From contig NZ_VJZR01000005.1 of assembly GCF_007097365.1 (NCBI RefSeq), positions 62,001-126,000 on the forward strand: 64,000 nucleotides of DNA, given 5' to 3'. The stretch comes from Flavobacterium franklandianum (GTDB taxonomy: Bacteria > Bacteroidota > Bacteroidia > Flavobacteriales > Flavobacteriaceae). Positions 20,701 through 29,216 of the stretch are shown here, piece after piece (position 1 is the stretch's first letter; the number at the start of each line of letters is the position of its first letter). A program made the translations under genes and the position numbers. Under the pieces are notes generated by a model. That model was not told the DNA's origin and did no database searches. It saw only the letters and a list, made by a program, of their open reading frames with translations.

Positions 20701-20790
20701 ACTTTGGGAGTAGGCGCTATTTGTGAACGCAAACAAACAAAATGTTAGTGTAATGGCTAATTTAATTAGTTTTGGTACATTTTTTTTCAT
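17716..20790 (-). CDS. SusC/RagA-type TonB-dependent outer-membrane transporter
   Basis: A 1024-residue TonB-dependent transporter. It has a signal peptide, a carboxypeptidase-regulatory-like domain (about 30-115, GEIKGIDGTPLPGANV), a plug domain (about 120-230, DEVVIIGYQS and IEIRGAAS, IQILKDASAAAIYGSRAANG) and a C-terminal beta-barrel ending in a terminal phenylalanine. Together with the SusD protein encoded directly downstream it imports oligosaccharides across the outer membrane. A 224-base divergent region separates it from the hybrid regulator, which is expected to control it. Confidence 0.96.
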   Translation of the reverse strand: MKKNVPKLIKLAITLTFCLFAFTNSAYSQSQITISGEIKGIDGTPLPGANVLISGTQTGSAADFDGKFVLRNIPSNAVLDFSYIGFQSQSIEVNGRATINVVLIADSNNLDEVVIIGYQSIRKKDLTGAVSVVDPIKINKNITNSLAESLQGLAAGITVRNGGQPGQNSQIEIRGAASFVNSNPLYIIDGMIADANQTVNNNDIESIQILKDASAAAIYGSRAANGVIIIKTKSGKEGPLKISVTLNTGIQQIPQTWDVMNSSQYANLQKTSFTNSGLIPPSSVGANFNPNINTDWQNEVTQTGNTLDLNIGASGGGKNSSYFLSASQYENKGVLIGRSFQRTTFRINTQMKKGIVTIGENLLLSNSNTKQPLGSFDTGNPFFDMVTMLPVIPVKGAEYINANNPGGWGIGTVDAVSFSKNQVAVTDVLRERINFAKIVGNAFVNVDIMEGLSYKFNVGIEASYDFSKGIRRNGVTQFNAAVRPSFIADNRSRFSSILMEHTLNFNKKVGKHNLNGVVGISDQQTKRDFSLAVRSDITELGDQIFTEINSTTGTSVSEGAITDDYRTFGYLGRINYDYDSKYYLTLTGRIDEDSRFSKAHRTGNFPSIAGAWRISKESFFNVPWINDLKVNASYGELGIVTLGSFDWQGTINNNTRAILGGVAQVGSYQATLVNPDLRWENRKTQNYGLEASLFNNAVKLSAAYYNSLSEDALVTNLPIAVYLGNLGGTPPVNAGSIRNTGFELEASYKNTSNELKWNVGFNLTTIKNRVEEVGNRGEGIDYIQTGLTRSKVGQPLGQWYLLKTDGLFQSQAEIAAHSLNGNPIQPFAKPGDVKFIDVNGDGKITDTDRDFSGSSSWPTLQTGIQFGANYKNFDLSAQFVGVFGNEIFNSVRQQLDSYQNTNFRSDVNPWTAANTNTSDPRIGVATNDQGLVDNARFSSDRWLEDGSYLRLRNIQLGYSFSEDVLKKVKITGLRVYATGQNLFTITKYSGLDPDVQGNGILERGVDNGNWPASRIIAFGVNLEF

Positions 20791-21014
20791 TTTTTAATAG
20801 TTTTATTTGGTTAATATTAAACAAATCAAGAGTAAAAAAAATCATTAATCTGTATTTATTGTGTCTTTTTTTATACAAATCATTTAAAATATTATTTTTA
20901 TCACGATATTATTAATTATGGAATGAATTGTATAATTTTAAGATGATATGTATTAAAAAGTAGTATTCTATTTATTTACTTTTATTCACAAAAAACAGCC
21001 ACAAATTTAAAAGA
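20791..21014. promoter_or_regulatory. Divergent control region between susC and the hybrid regulator
   Basis: This AT-rich 224-base region must hold the promoter for the minus-strand susC operon and that of the plus-strand regulator. No exact TAnnTTTG plus TTG pair is clear in either direction, so the assignment rests on gene arrangement alone. Confidence 0.5.
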
Positions 21015-24000
21015 ATGAATAAATTTATCCTTAACCTCCTATTACTCTTTTTCTTCACCCAATTTTTATTGGGACAAGAATTTTATTTCAAACATTACAA
21101 AAGTGAAAATGGATTATCCCACAATACCGTTCTTAGTTCTCTTCAAGATAAAAAGGGATTTATGTGGTTCGGCACCAAAGATGGTTTAAACCGTTTTGAC
21201 GGTTACACATTTAAAACTTTTCGTAATGACACCAATATTCCCAAAAGCATAGGGAGTAATTTTATAGAATGTCTTCACGAATACAATGGCCAATTATGGG
21301 TCGGGACGAATAATGGTTTATTTCAGTACAATGAAAAATCAGAAGATTTTAGCCTATTACACGAGTCGCTAAATAAGCCTATTGTTGATATTGAAAATGA
21401 TGCTGATGGAAATCTCTGGTACATAGCAGACTTAACTTTATTTAAATACAACATAGCATCAAAAAAGACAGTTAGTTTTAAAAACACGCTATTGTTTAAC
21501 GTCGAAGAAATTTCTAAAACACCTAAAGGCAACATTTGGGTTGCATTTAATAATAATTTATTTGGTTACTCAAAAGAAACTAATACATTTAACAAGATTG
21601 AAATTAATATTAAAACAAAAAATAAACTTCCTATTAGAATTAGTAAAATAGTATGCGAAAATGAAAACACCATTTATATCGGGACACAAAATAGTGGTGT
21701 AATTGTATATGATGTTCTAAAAAATAGCATCAAAAGATTGCGTCTCAATACAGAAGAGCCTTTATATGTTCGGGATTTTTTAAAAATTAATGCTGATGAG
21801 TTGTGGATTGCAACAGAGTCCGGATTGATACTTTATAACTTAAAAAACGCTACTTATAAAAATTTGACCAAGAGCTATAATAATCCATATGCACTATCCG
21901 ATAATGCCGTTTACACCCTGACGGCAGACTCGGAAGGAGGGGTTTGGATCGGCACTTATTTTGGAGGAATCAATTATTATCCCAAACAATACATTCCATT
22001 CAAAAAATATTTTCCAAAACTTGGAGAAAATTCTATCAGCGGCAATGCCGTACGTGAAATTCGATCGGATCATTATGGAAATTTATGGATTGGGACGGAA
22101 GATGCCGGACTCAATAAATACAATCCAAATACAGGAATTTTCACTAATTACAATCCTTCAAAAAGTTCTAACCACTTATCCCATAACAATATTCATGGGC
22201 TTTTATTACAAGCCAATACACTATGGGTAGGTACTTTTGATCGTGGAATTGACCTTCTGGATATTGCTACCGGAAAAGTAATCAAACATTACAGTGTAGG
22301 CGATGGACACGGTCTTTCGAGTAATTTTGTTTATACCCTATATCAAAACAAATTAAAACAAATTATTGTCATTACATCAACGGGTATCCAAACTTATAAT
22401 ACTGAAGAAGATACCTTTATCAGTCATAAAGGGTTTCCGGAAGGGGTTTTTTACACCTCTTTTCTGGAAGACAAAAAAGGCAATCTATGGGCTGGTACTT
22501 ATTGGGACGGAATAATTTGTTATAATCCAAGTACTAATCAAAGAATTGTTTTTAAACAAAATAAAAACAATTCAACAAGTATCAGTAATAATGGAATAAA
22601 TGGGATTTTTCAAGACTATAAAAACGATTTGTGGATTGCCACAGAAAATGGGCTTAATGTTTATAATTATAAAGGGAAAGGCTTTAAAAAGTACACGACC
22701 AAAGATGGATTTCCCAGTAATGTGTTCTATTCTATTATAGAAGGTGAAAAAAATATTCTCTGGATCAGCACATCAAAAGGGTTGGTTGAATTCAATCAAG
22801 ACACCAAAAAAATTAAAGTGTACACGGAAGATAACGGACTTTTAAACAATCAATTTAACTACAATTCAGCGTACAAGGACAAGAACGGCACTATTTATTT
22901 TGGAAGCACGAGTGGCATGATCGCCTTTAATCCAAAAAAGTTTATCAAAAATACTTATCGCCCCTCCATCTTCATCACCGGTATAGAAATAATCAGTAAA
23001 GAAGCCTCTGAGAGCACCAATATATCAGCTTTAAATAATTCTATTACCAATCACAATGAAATCATATTGCAGCCAGATGAGAATTCTTTTAATCTTGATT
23101 TCACTTCCCTAAGCTACACCGCTCCAGAAATGGTGGAATATTGGTTTCAGCTTGATGGCTCAACCAACGACTGGATTTCCTTAGGAAAAAGGCATAAAGT
23201 ATATTTTACAGGTTTATCCTCCGGCACATATGATTTTAAAGTAAAGGCACTTAACGTAAATGGCACATGGAGCAAATCGTTGCCATTGCAAATTACAATC
23301 TTACCACCTTTTTGGAAAAGTAATCTGGCTTATGTTTTTTACTTTTTGATCTTAATTGGTTTGAGTTTTTTGGGCTTTAGATTTTATCACAATAGAATCA
23401 AAACTAAAAACATGTATTTAATAAATGAACTCAATAACAAAAAAGAAAAAGAATTGTACAATGCCAAAATAGAATTTTTTACCAATATCTCACACGAGAT
23501 TCGCACACCCTTGAGTTTGATTAAAAGCCCATTGGAAAAATTGCTAGAAAAAGTTGATTTAAAGAGCGAAATAAGGGAGAATCTGTCTATTATGGATAAA
23601 AATGTAAGTCGTTTACTTCATCTAGTTAGTCAATTATTGGATTTTAGAAAAACTGAACTAGAATCTGTCAGTTTAACCTTTGTCAAAACCAATATTTCAA
23701 ATTTAATAAGAGAAACGCACACCCAATTCAGTCAAATCATAGATAGTAAGAATATCGATTTTGAACTTAAAATGGAAACGGAGAACCTAATTGCCTATGT
23801 TGATGTTGAAGTATTGACCAAAATATTGAGCAATCTTTTTAATAATGCCATAAAATATTCAAAATCGAATATTATTCTATCGTTGACCAATAAGGAAGGC
23901 TATTTTAAATTAACCATAAAAAATGATGGTAAGCTCATCCCGCCCCATCTTCGAAACAAAATATTTGAACCTTTTTTTAGGGCACCAGGAACCGAAAATC

Positions 24001-24986
24001 AGTCCGGAACTGGCATTGGTCTTGCTCTGGCCTATTCGCTTGTAAAATTGCACAAAGGAACGCTGAAATTGGACACTAGTGATGCTGCTATGAATAGTTT
24101 TGTGCTTAAGCTTCCTCTACATCAGGAAAAAGAATTCGATTTTTTCGATTCCGAAAAATCAGACATAAAGGAAGATACGGCGTTGTCGATGCATAAATTT
24201 CAGATAGAAAACAATAAACCAACTCTCCTTTTGATAGAAGACAATGAGGATTTATTGGATTTCATTGCTAAAGATTTAATGGAAAATTATACCATTCTAA
24301 AATCATCAAATGCAATACAAGCATTAGAAATTGTTGATTGCGAAAATATCCAATTGGTAATCAGTGATGTAATGATGCCTGAAATGGATGGATTCAACTT
24401 CTGCGAAAAAATGAAAACCAATATCAATACCAGCCACATTCCCATTATTCTATTGACTGCCAAAACTTCTATTGGAGCCCGAATAGAAGGGCTGGAATCT
24501 GGTGCAGATGCCTACATTGACAAGCCTTTTTCAATGGAATATCTAAAAGTCCAAGTGTCTAATTTATTAGAGAATAGAAAAAATATAATAGAACATTATT
24601 CAAGTTCACCCTTGGCGCACATCAGAACAATGGCCCATACGAGTGTCGATGAAAAATTTATAAAAAAACTTGATGAAATTATAATCAGAAACATTTCAGA
24701 TTCTAACTTAAGCGTTGATACCCTGGCCGAGAATATGAATATGAGTCGATCCACTTTATATAGAAAAATTAATAGTATTTCCAATTTGAGTCCAAATGAT
24801 TTAATAAATATTACTAGACTTAAAAAAGCAGCTGAATTGTTAAAAACAGGAAATTATAAAATATATGAAATAGCGGAAATGGTTGGTTTTAATTCACAAG
24901 TGAGTTTTGGCAGAAGTTTTCACAGACAATTTAATATGACACCCTCTGAATATGTAAAGTTTGAGATTAAAAAAGACAATAAATAA
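21015..24986 (+). CDS. Hybrid two-component system regulator (HTCS) of the polysaccharide locus
   Basis: This 1323-residue protein contains sensor and regulator in one chain: signal peptide, about 14 Reg_prop propeller repeats (for example LWVGTNNGL, IWIATENGL-type), a Y_Y_Y domain (about 690-760), one membrane helix (about 770-792), a HisKA domain with H827 in SHEIRTP, an HATPase domain (GTGIGLALAYSLV), a receiver domain with D1118 (SDVMMPEMDG) and K in KPF, and an AraC-type HTH at the C-terminus. It senses a glycan fragment in the periplasm and activates transcription of the adjacent susC operon. Its position divergent to susC supports that target. Confidence 0.96.
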   Translation: MNKFILNLLLLFFFTQFLLGQEFYFKHYKSENGLSHNTVLSSLQDKKGFMWFGTKDGLNRFDGYTFKTFRNDTNIPKSIGSNFIECLHEYNGQLWVGTNNGLFQYNEKSEDFSLLHESLNKPIVDIENDADGNLWYIADLTLFKYNIASKKTVSFKNTLLFNVEEISKTPKGNIWVAFNNNLFGYSKETNTFNKIEINIKTKNKLPIRISKIVCENENTIYIGTQNSGVIVYDVLKNSIKRLRLNTEEPLYVRDFLKINADELWIATESGLILYNLKNATYKNLTKSYNNPYALSDNAVYTLTADSEGGVWIGTYFGGINYYPKQYIPFKKYFPKLGENSISGNAVREIRSDHYGNLWIGTEDAGLNKYNPNTGIFTNYNPSKSSNHLSHNNIHGLLLQANTLWVGTFDRGIDLLDIATGKVIKHYSVGDGHGLSSNFVYTLYQNKLKQIIVITSTGIQTYNTEEDTFISHKGFPEGVFYTSFLEDKKGNLWAGTYWDGIICYNPSTNQRIVFKQNKNNSTSISNNGINGIFQDYKNDLWIATENGLNVYNYKGKGFKKYTTKDGFPSNVFYSIIEGEKNILWISTSKGLVEFNQDTKKIKVYTEDNGLLNNQFNYNSAYKDKNGTIYFGSTSGMIAFNPKKFIKNTYRPSIFITGIEIISKEASESTNISALNNSITNHNEIILQPDENSFNLDFTSLSYTAPEMVEYWFQLDGSTNDWISLGKRHKVYFTGLSSGTYDFKVKALNVNGTWSKSLPLQITILPPFWKSNLAYVFYFLILIGLSFLGFRFYHNRIKTKNMYLINELNNKKEKELYNAKIEFFTNISHEIRTPLSLIKSPLEKLLEKVDLKSEIRENLSIMDKNVSRLLHLVSQLLDFRKTELESVSLTFVKTNISNLIRETHTQFSQIIDSKNIDFELKMETENLIAYVDVEVLTKILSNLFNNAIKYSKSNIILSLTNKEGYFKLTIKNDGKLIPPHLRNKIFEPFFRAPGTENQSGTGIGLALAYSLVKLHKGTLKLDTSDAAMNSFVLKLPLHQEKEFDFFDSEKSDIKEDTALSMHKFQIENNKPTLLLIEDNEDLLDFIAKDLMENYTILKSSNAIQALEIVDCENIQLVISDVMMPEMDGFNFCEKMKTNINTSHIPIILLTAKTSIGARIEGLESGADAYIDKPFSMEYLKVQVSNLLENRKNIIEHYSSSPLAHIRTMAHTSVDEKFIKKLDEIIIRNISDSNLSVDTLAENMNMSRSTLYRKINSISNLSPNDLINITRLKKAAELLKTGNYKIYEIAEMVGFNSQVSFGRSFHRQFNMTPSEYVKFEIKKDNK

Positions 24987-25198
24987 GTTATTTGATATAA
25001 TTAAATAGTTTGATTTTTAAACCCAAAGCAATCACCTATATGTAGGCCTCAAGTATTCCTTAAAAGATTAATTTGAAATATATTTAAGTAATATGGTTTT
25101 AACCTTTTTTCCTGTCATTTGATATTTCACTTACAAATTTTACATTTATATGAAACAATTAACAGGTTTGTGACGCAATTATGACGCAATCCATTTAA

Positions 25199-25806
25199 TT
25201 AATAATACGTTCCAGCACCTTTTTCCTGAATCTTTAAAAACACCAATATCTATCTATGCTTTTAAATCTCGACTAGCCGTTGCATCTGATATTTCACTTA
25301 ATAATTGGAAATCCTTATTGGTTATTTTTTTATTCTTTTTCACGAATTCAACTGCTACAATTTGTCTTTCGCTTAAACCCAAAGATTTGAGTTGTTCCGT
25401 ACTGTATTTGTCTTTGAATAAAGTTACTAATATGCCACCGTCTAATGCCGTAATTGTTGGTTCGGATAACCCTGCTTCTTTACAACTGTTGACGATTTTT
25501 AGTGCACCACGACCCTACAAATCAATGTATCCTGCTTTGAAACAGATGTCTGTAATTACGGGATTTCTTGGGCGTGAAACATGGTGGCGTTTTAATCTTT
25601 CAAATTCCACTCCTTCCCAGTAAATTTCCTTCGTTCCAAATCGTGAGCTTATTGTCATAAACACGAAGTTGAACCATTGAGCCCATATATGTTCGATTCA
25701 CTGATGCGTTTAACAACATTCCTCGAAATGCCGCCACCGGGTATTCTCCTTTTTCTACTCGTTGCAATCCTTTAAAATCTACTGATTTGGTGAAAAACTT
25801 ATAGTT
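25199..25806 (-). pseudogene. Decayed ATP-binding/AlbA_2-type regulator, C-terminal fragment
   Basis: Read on the minus strand, this stretch gives a clear remnant of the ATP-binding regulator family that pairs an AlbA_2/AAA_4 domain with a winged helix: GLQRVEKGEYPVAAFRG, VQLRVYDNKLTIWNEG, RPRNPVITDICFKAGYID and GRGALKIVNSCKEAGL appear in order. A one-base frameshift follows WNEG near 25620, a TAG replaces the expected tryptophan before GRGALK, another stop lies in the winged helix near 25260, and a second frame change precedes the end. The N-terminal half is missing. Such regulators often travel with mobile DNA, and this one sits just inside the tRNA-Ser end. Confidence 0.8.
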
Positions 25807-25831
25807 TAATTGCCATGTTCATCAATTTAGC

Positions 25832-25866
25832 AAGACCCTAATAATGACGATTTTATAGGGTCTTTA
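25832..25866. terminator. Terminator-like hairpin
   Basis: Nine-base arms at 25832-25840 and 25856-25864 are exact complements, followed by a T-rich stretch on the plus strand. It lies just beyond the pseudogene end. Confidence 0.55.
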
Positions 25867-25908
25867 TTTATAATAAAGAATGAACATTTTGGAAGGTTGT
25901 TAAACGAA

Positions 25909-25942
25909 AAAACCCCTTAAATCATATGATTTAAAGGGTTTT
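25909..25942. terminator. Terminator downstream of tRNA-Ser
   Basis: A 34-base palindrome with 17-base arms and a single mismatch, flanked by A and T runs. On the minus strand it follows the tRNA-Ser 3' end by about 22 bases and is the likely terminator of that tRNA. Confidence 0.8.
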
Positions 25943-25964
25943 GATAGGGTTTTTGAAATAATCG

Positions 25965-26049
25965 CAGAGAGGAAGGGATTCGAACCCTCGATATGTTGCC
26001 ATATACACGCTTTCCAAGCGTGCGCCTTCAGCCACTCGGCCACCTCTCT
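25965..26049 (-). tRNA. tRNA-Ser (GGA)
   Basis: Read on the minus strand, a cloverleaf of 85 bases forms. The acceptor arms AGAGAGG and CCTCTCT pair, with discriminator G. The D arm (GGCCGAGTGGCTGAAGGC), an anticodon loop CTTGGAAAG giving anticodon GGA, a long type-II variable arm and the T arm GGGTTCGAATCCC are all present. CCA is not encoded. Confidence 0.96.
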
Positions 26050-26111
26050 ATTTAATTTGAGGTTGCAAAGAACACGAAAAAAATTGATTAAAGAAAATTA
26101 TAATTCGATTT

Positions 26112-27140
26112 TTATGCAACTTCTCCTCGCAAAGATGTTTCAAATATTGTTTTGAAAATAGTTGGAGAAACATTTTGTCCCAACAAGTACATTAATTTTG
26201 TAATTGCTGCTTCGGTGGTGATGTCTTTTCCAGAGATCACCCCTATTTTCTTCAATGCGGTACTAGTTTCATATTTTCCCATTGTTACACTTCCGATGGA
26301 ACATTGGGTTACATTAACGATGTGCAAACCTCTTGCAATTGCGTTTTTCAAAAGATTTAAAAACCAGTCTTCTGTTGGCGCATTTCCAGCACCATAAGTT
26401 TCTAATACAACTCCCTTAAGTTGGGGAATATTAAAAATAGCTGATAAAACAATTTCACTAATTCCGGGAAACATTTTTACTATAACTACGTTGCTATCTA
26501 AATTTTTATGAATCTTTAGTTTTCTTATCCTTGTTTTTGGTAAAAACAATTCGGGAAAAGTCTTCAAATTCACTCCCGATTCTATCAAAGTAGGATAATT
26601 TGGTGAGATAAATGCATTGAAATTTTCCGCATTTATCTTGGTAGTTCTATTTCCTCGATACAATTTGTATTCAAAATAAAGGCATACTTCGCTAATTACA
26701 GCCTTGTTTTCTTCCTTTAAAGAGGCAATCTGAATGGCAGTTATTAGGTTTTCCTTGGCATCGGTTCGTAAGTCTCCTATTGGCAATTGTGAACCTGTAA
26801 AAATTACTGGTTTTGATAAATTTTCGAGCATAAAACTCAAAGCTGATGCTGAATACGACATGGTATCGGAACCATGTAGCACTACAAACCCATCAAAATT
26901 ATCATAATTATCTTCGATGATTGTGGCAATTTCAGCCCATTTTTCTTGATTCATTGTAGAAGAATCGATTGGCTTTTTGAAAGAAACCGTTTCGATGTCA
27001 CAATCTAATTGTTTTAATTCAGGGATTTTTTGAAGTAATTTGCTAAAATTAAAATTCTTGAGTGCTCCTGTTTCAAAATCTTTCATCATACCTATAGTTC
27101 CACCGGTATAAATCAATAGAATTTTGGCTTTAGATAACAT
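26112..27140 (-). CDS. ansA: Type I L-asparaginase
   Basis: This 342-residue enzyme has both asparaginase signatures: the N-terminal LLIYTGGTIGM (catalytic threonine in TGGTIG) and the central VVLHGSDTMSYSASAL (HGTDT-type, with SDT in place of TDT). A GSQLPIGDLRTDAKEN segment fits as well. It hydrolyses asparagine to aspartate and ammonia. No signal peptide is seen, so it is the cytoplasmic type I form. Its start overlaps the end of the acyltransferase gene by 11 bases, implying an operon. Confidence 0.92.
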   Translation of the reverse strand: MLSKAKILLIYTGGTIGMMKDFETGALKNFNFSKLLQKIPELKQLDCDIETVSFKKPIDSSTMNQEKWAEIATIIEDNYDNFDGFVVLHGSDTMSYSASALSFMLENLSKPVIFTGSQLPIGDLRTDAKENLITAIQIASLKEENKAVISEVCLYFEYKLYRGNRTTKINAENFNAFISPNYPTLIESGVNLKTFPELFLPKTRIRKLKIHKNLDSNVVIVKMFPGISEIVLSAIFNIPQLKGVVLETYGAGNAPTEDWFLNLLKNAIARGLHIVNVTQCSIGSVTMGKYETSTALKKIGVISGKDITTEAAITKLMYLLGQNVSPTIFKTIFETSLRGEVA

Positions 27141-28266
27141 TTTCGTATTTTAACTTATTGACAACAGGATTGGCATACATCGCCAAGAAACTTTGAAGTG
27201 CAAATGGATTACAGTGGTCAATCCGCATTTCTAATCTGCGCTCAAAAAGTGACTTTTCGTTTTCTGTATACAAGTGTTGGTGTCTTGAGGTTTTATGCAA
27301 AATATCGTAAGCAATATAATTGGTTGGCCAAAGTTTATAACTACTCAAAATAGAATCATCAATTACCTGAGCCAAAGCTTGAATTTGTTTGTTTGAAGTA
27401 TCATAATTGGCTTTTATATCGTCGATTTCAGTTTCAAGAATATCTCCTATATGAATATGAATTCTTTTCTTTTGACCTATAATTCCACTCAACAAAGTCA
27501 TAATATCCTCGTTTTTCTCTTTGATGTAAATTTCATTATTGTTTTCAGCCATTAACTGAGGCATTTTTAACGCATCGGTTGGGTCATATTCATAAGAAAT
27601 TGAAACAGGAACCACCTTTATTTTTCTGAAATAATCCATCAAATTCTGCTCATCAGACCCCATTCCAATCATTTTTAGAACAGCTGGATTCGTTTCGTCA
27701 TTTCCGTCCTTGGTTCTTCCTTCTCGTTGAGCTATCCAAACAGAACGATTTTCGTGGACTAACAATTGAGCTATATAATGGGAAAGTAACTTAGAACTAA
27801 CTAGTAATTCTCTGGGAGCCAAACCACGTTGCACCAAAAAATTTCTGTTTAATTTAGCCAACATTCTTAAAAATGGTTTTTTAACTAAATTATCTCCTAT
27901 GGCAGAGGAAGTCATCAATTTTCCGTGTTCAAACAAACTAGCATTTAAAAAAGTGGTGTCTAAAACAATGTCTCGATGATTCGAAATATATAGATAAGGT
28001 GTATTATTATCTAATTTTTCAAAACCTGAGGTGGTTAAACCCTCTGAACTTTTTTCCAGCACTTGTTTTACACCGAAATAAATAAAATTACATTGAAAAT
28101 CACGAATAGAATGGGTTTTTTTAAGTTGATCTTTCCAAACTTCATCCTCAACTTTTGGAAAACAAAAGTTCATTAATGCTTTCATCATTGGATGATCCAC
28201 TATTTTTAAAATCCCTTCATTAATTTCTGTATCATAAAACGGCCGGATGGCATCGAATCTCTTCAT
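27130..28266 (-). CDS. 1-acyl-glycerol-3-phosphate acyltransferase-like protein
   Basis: A 378-residue protein of the PlsC-type acyltransferase superfamily, with the active-site motif NHRDIVLD (NHx4D) and a later EGRTKDGND segment matching the glycerol-phosphate binding block. It is longer than a standard PlsC (about 240 residues), like the Bacteroidota cytoplasmic glycerol acyltransferase group. It probably acylates a phospholipid precursor at the inner membrane. It is the first gene of a two-gene operon with ansA. Confidence 0.82.
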   Translation of the reverse strand: MKRFDAIRPFYDTEINEGILKIVDHPMMKALMNFCFPKVEDEVWKDQLKKTHSIRDFQCNFIYFGVKQVLEKSSEGLTTSGFEKLDNNTPYLYISNHRDIVLDTTFLNASLFEHGKLMTSSAIGDNLVKKPFLRMLAKLNRNFLVQRGLAPRELLVSSKLLSHYIAQLLVHENRSVWIAQREGRTKDGNDETNPAVLKMIGMGSDEQNLMDYFRKIKVVPVSISYEYDPTDALKMPQLMAENNNEIYIKEKNEDIMTLLSGIIGQKKRIHIHIGDILETEIDDIKANYDTSNKQIQALAQVIDDSILSSYKLWPTNYIAYDILHKTSRHQHLYTENEKSLFERRLEMRIDHCNPFALQSFLAMYANPVVNKLKYENVI

Positions 28267-28326
28267 TTTGATAATTTAATTAGACAAATGAACAAAAAAA
28301 AACTTAAAGTTAAATAATTAAGATTG

Positions 28327-29094
28327 TTAAATACCAAATATAGCTTTAGAATTTTCGGTGGTAATTTCTGCAATTTCCTCTTGTGGCAGATTATAAATTT
28401 CTGATAGTTTACTAACAACATTTAACAAATAACTGCTTTCGTTGCGTTTTCCTCGAAAAGGAACGGGTGCCAAATAAGGCGAATCGGTTTCTAGGACAAT
28501 ATGTTTCAAATCGATCTTACTCAAAAATTGGTCGATTTTTCCGTTTTTGAACGTTACGACTCCACCTATTCCCAATTTCATATTAAACGAAATGGCTTGT
28601 AATGCCTGTTCATAAGTTCCAGAAAAACAATGAAAAATCCCGAACAAATCAGCCGATTTTTCTTCTTCCAAGATTTCGAAAATTTCATCGAAGGCATCGC
28701 GACAGTGAATAACGATGGGCAATTTATAGCGTTTCGCCAATTGAATTTGTTTTCTAAAAGCATCTTGTTGCTGTGGCAAAAATGTTTTATCCCAATACAA
28801 ATCGATGCCAATTTCGCCAACTGCAAAGAACTTCCTTTTGGCTAATTCTTTCTCAACATGTTGCAATCCTTCGAGATAATTGTCTTTAACGTGTGTGGGA
28901 TGCAAACCCATCATCAAAAAAACATTTGCAGGATAGCTTTTCTCCAAATCATACATCGATTGTGTAACTGTAGAATCGATGGAGGGAATAAAAAACCGTG
29001 AAACACCGGCAGCGATGGCACGCTGAATCATTTCGTTTCTGTCAATGTCAAATTCGTTGGAATATAAATGGGTGTGGGTATCGGTAATTATCAT
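28327..29094 (-). CDS. TatD family metal-dependent hydrolase (DNase)
   Basis: A 255-residue TIM-barrel metallohydrolase with the TatD motifs: DTHTHL at the N-terminus, GEIGIDLY, HCRDAFDE, HCFSGTYEQA and ETDSPYLAPVPFRGKRN. The family cleaves DNA as a 3'-5' exonuclease and needs divalent metal. The ATG at 29094 was chosen because MIITDTHTHLY is the usual start. The 14 extra residues possible from 29136 are not conserved-looking. Confidence 0.93.
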   Translation of the reverse strand: MIITDTHTHLYSNEFDIDRNEMIQRAIAAGVSRFFIPSIDSTVTQSMYDLEKSYPANVFLMMGLHPTHVKDNYLEGLQHVEKELAKRKFFAVGEIGIDLYWDKTFLPQQQDAFRKQIQLAKRYKLPIVIHCRDAFDEIFEILEEEKSADLFGIFHCFSGTYEQALQAISFNMKLGIGGVVTFKNGKIDQFLSKIDLKHIVLETDSPYLAPVPFRGKRNESSYLLNVVSKLSEIYNLPQEEIAEITTENSKAIFGI

Positions 29095-29146
29095 TGATGA
29101 TCTTAAATTAAACAGCAAAGATACAATCTTACTCAAAAAAATGAAG

Positions 29147-29216
29147 CATATAAGGTCAGATAAGCTTTGGAATACATTACTTAAATGACCTTAAATGTCT
29201 TATATGGTAAAAAAAT
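29147..29216. repeat. Short inverted repeat; dispersed-repeat copy A
   Basis: Bases 29147-29164 and 29180-29197 form an imperfect hairpin (15 of 18 pairs). The right arm plus following bases (29180-29216) match 42294-42330 at 33 of 37 positions. It lies between the anti-sigma gene and tatD and could act as a terminator for the sigma operon. Confidence 0.6.

Noticed and set aside
25318..25623. 101-codon plus-strand frame
   Set aside because: It is the antisense of the decayed ATP-binding regulator, which explains the composition.
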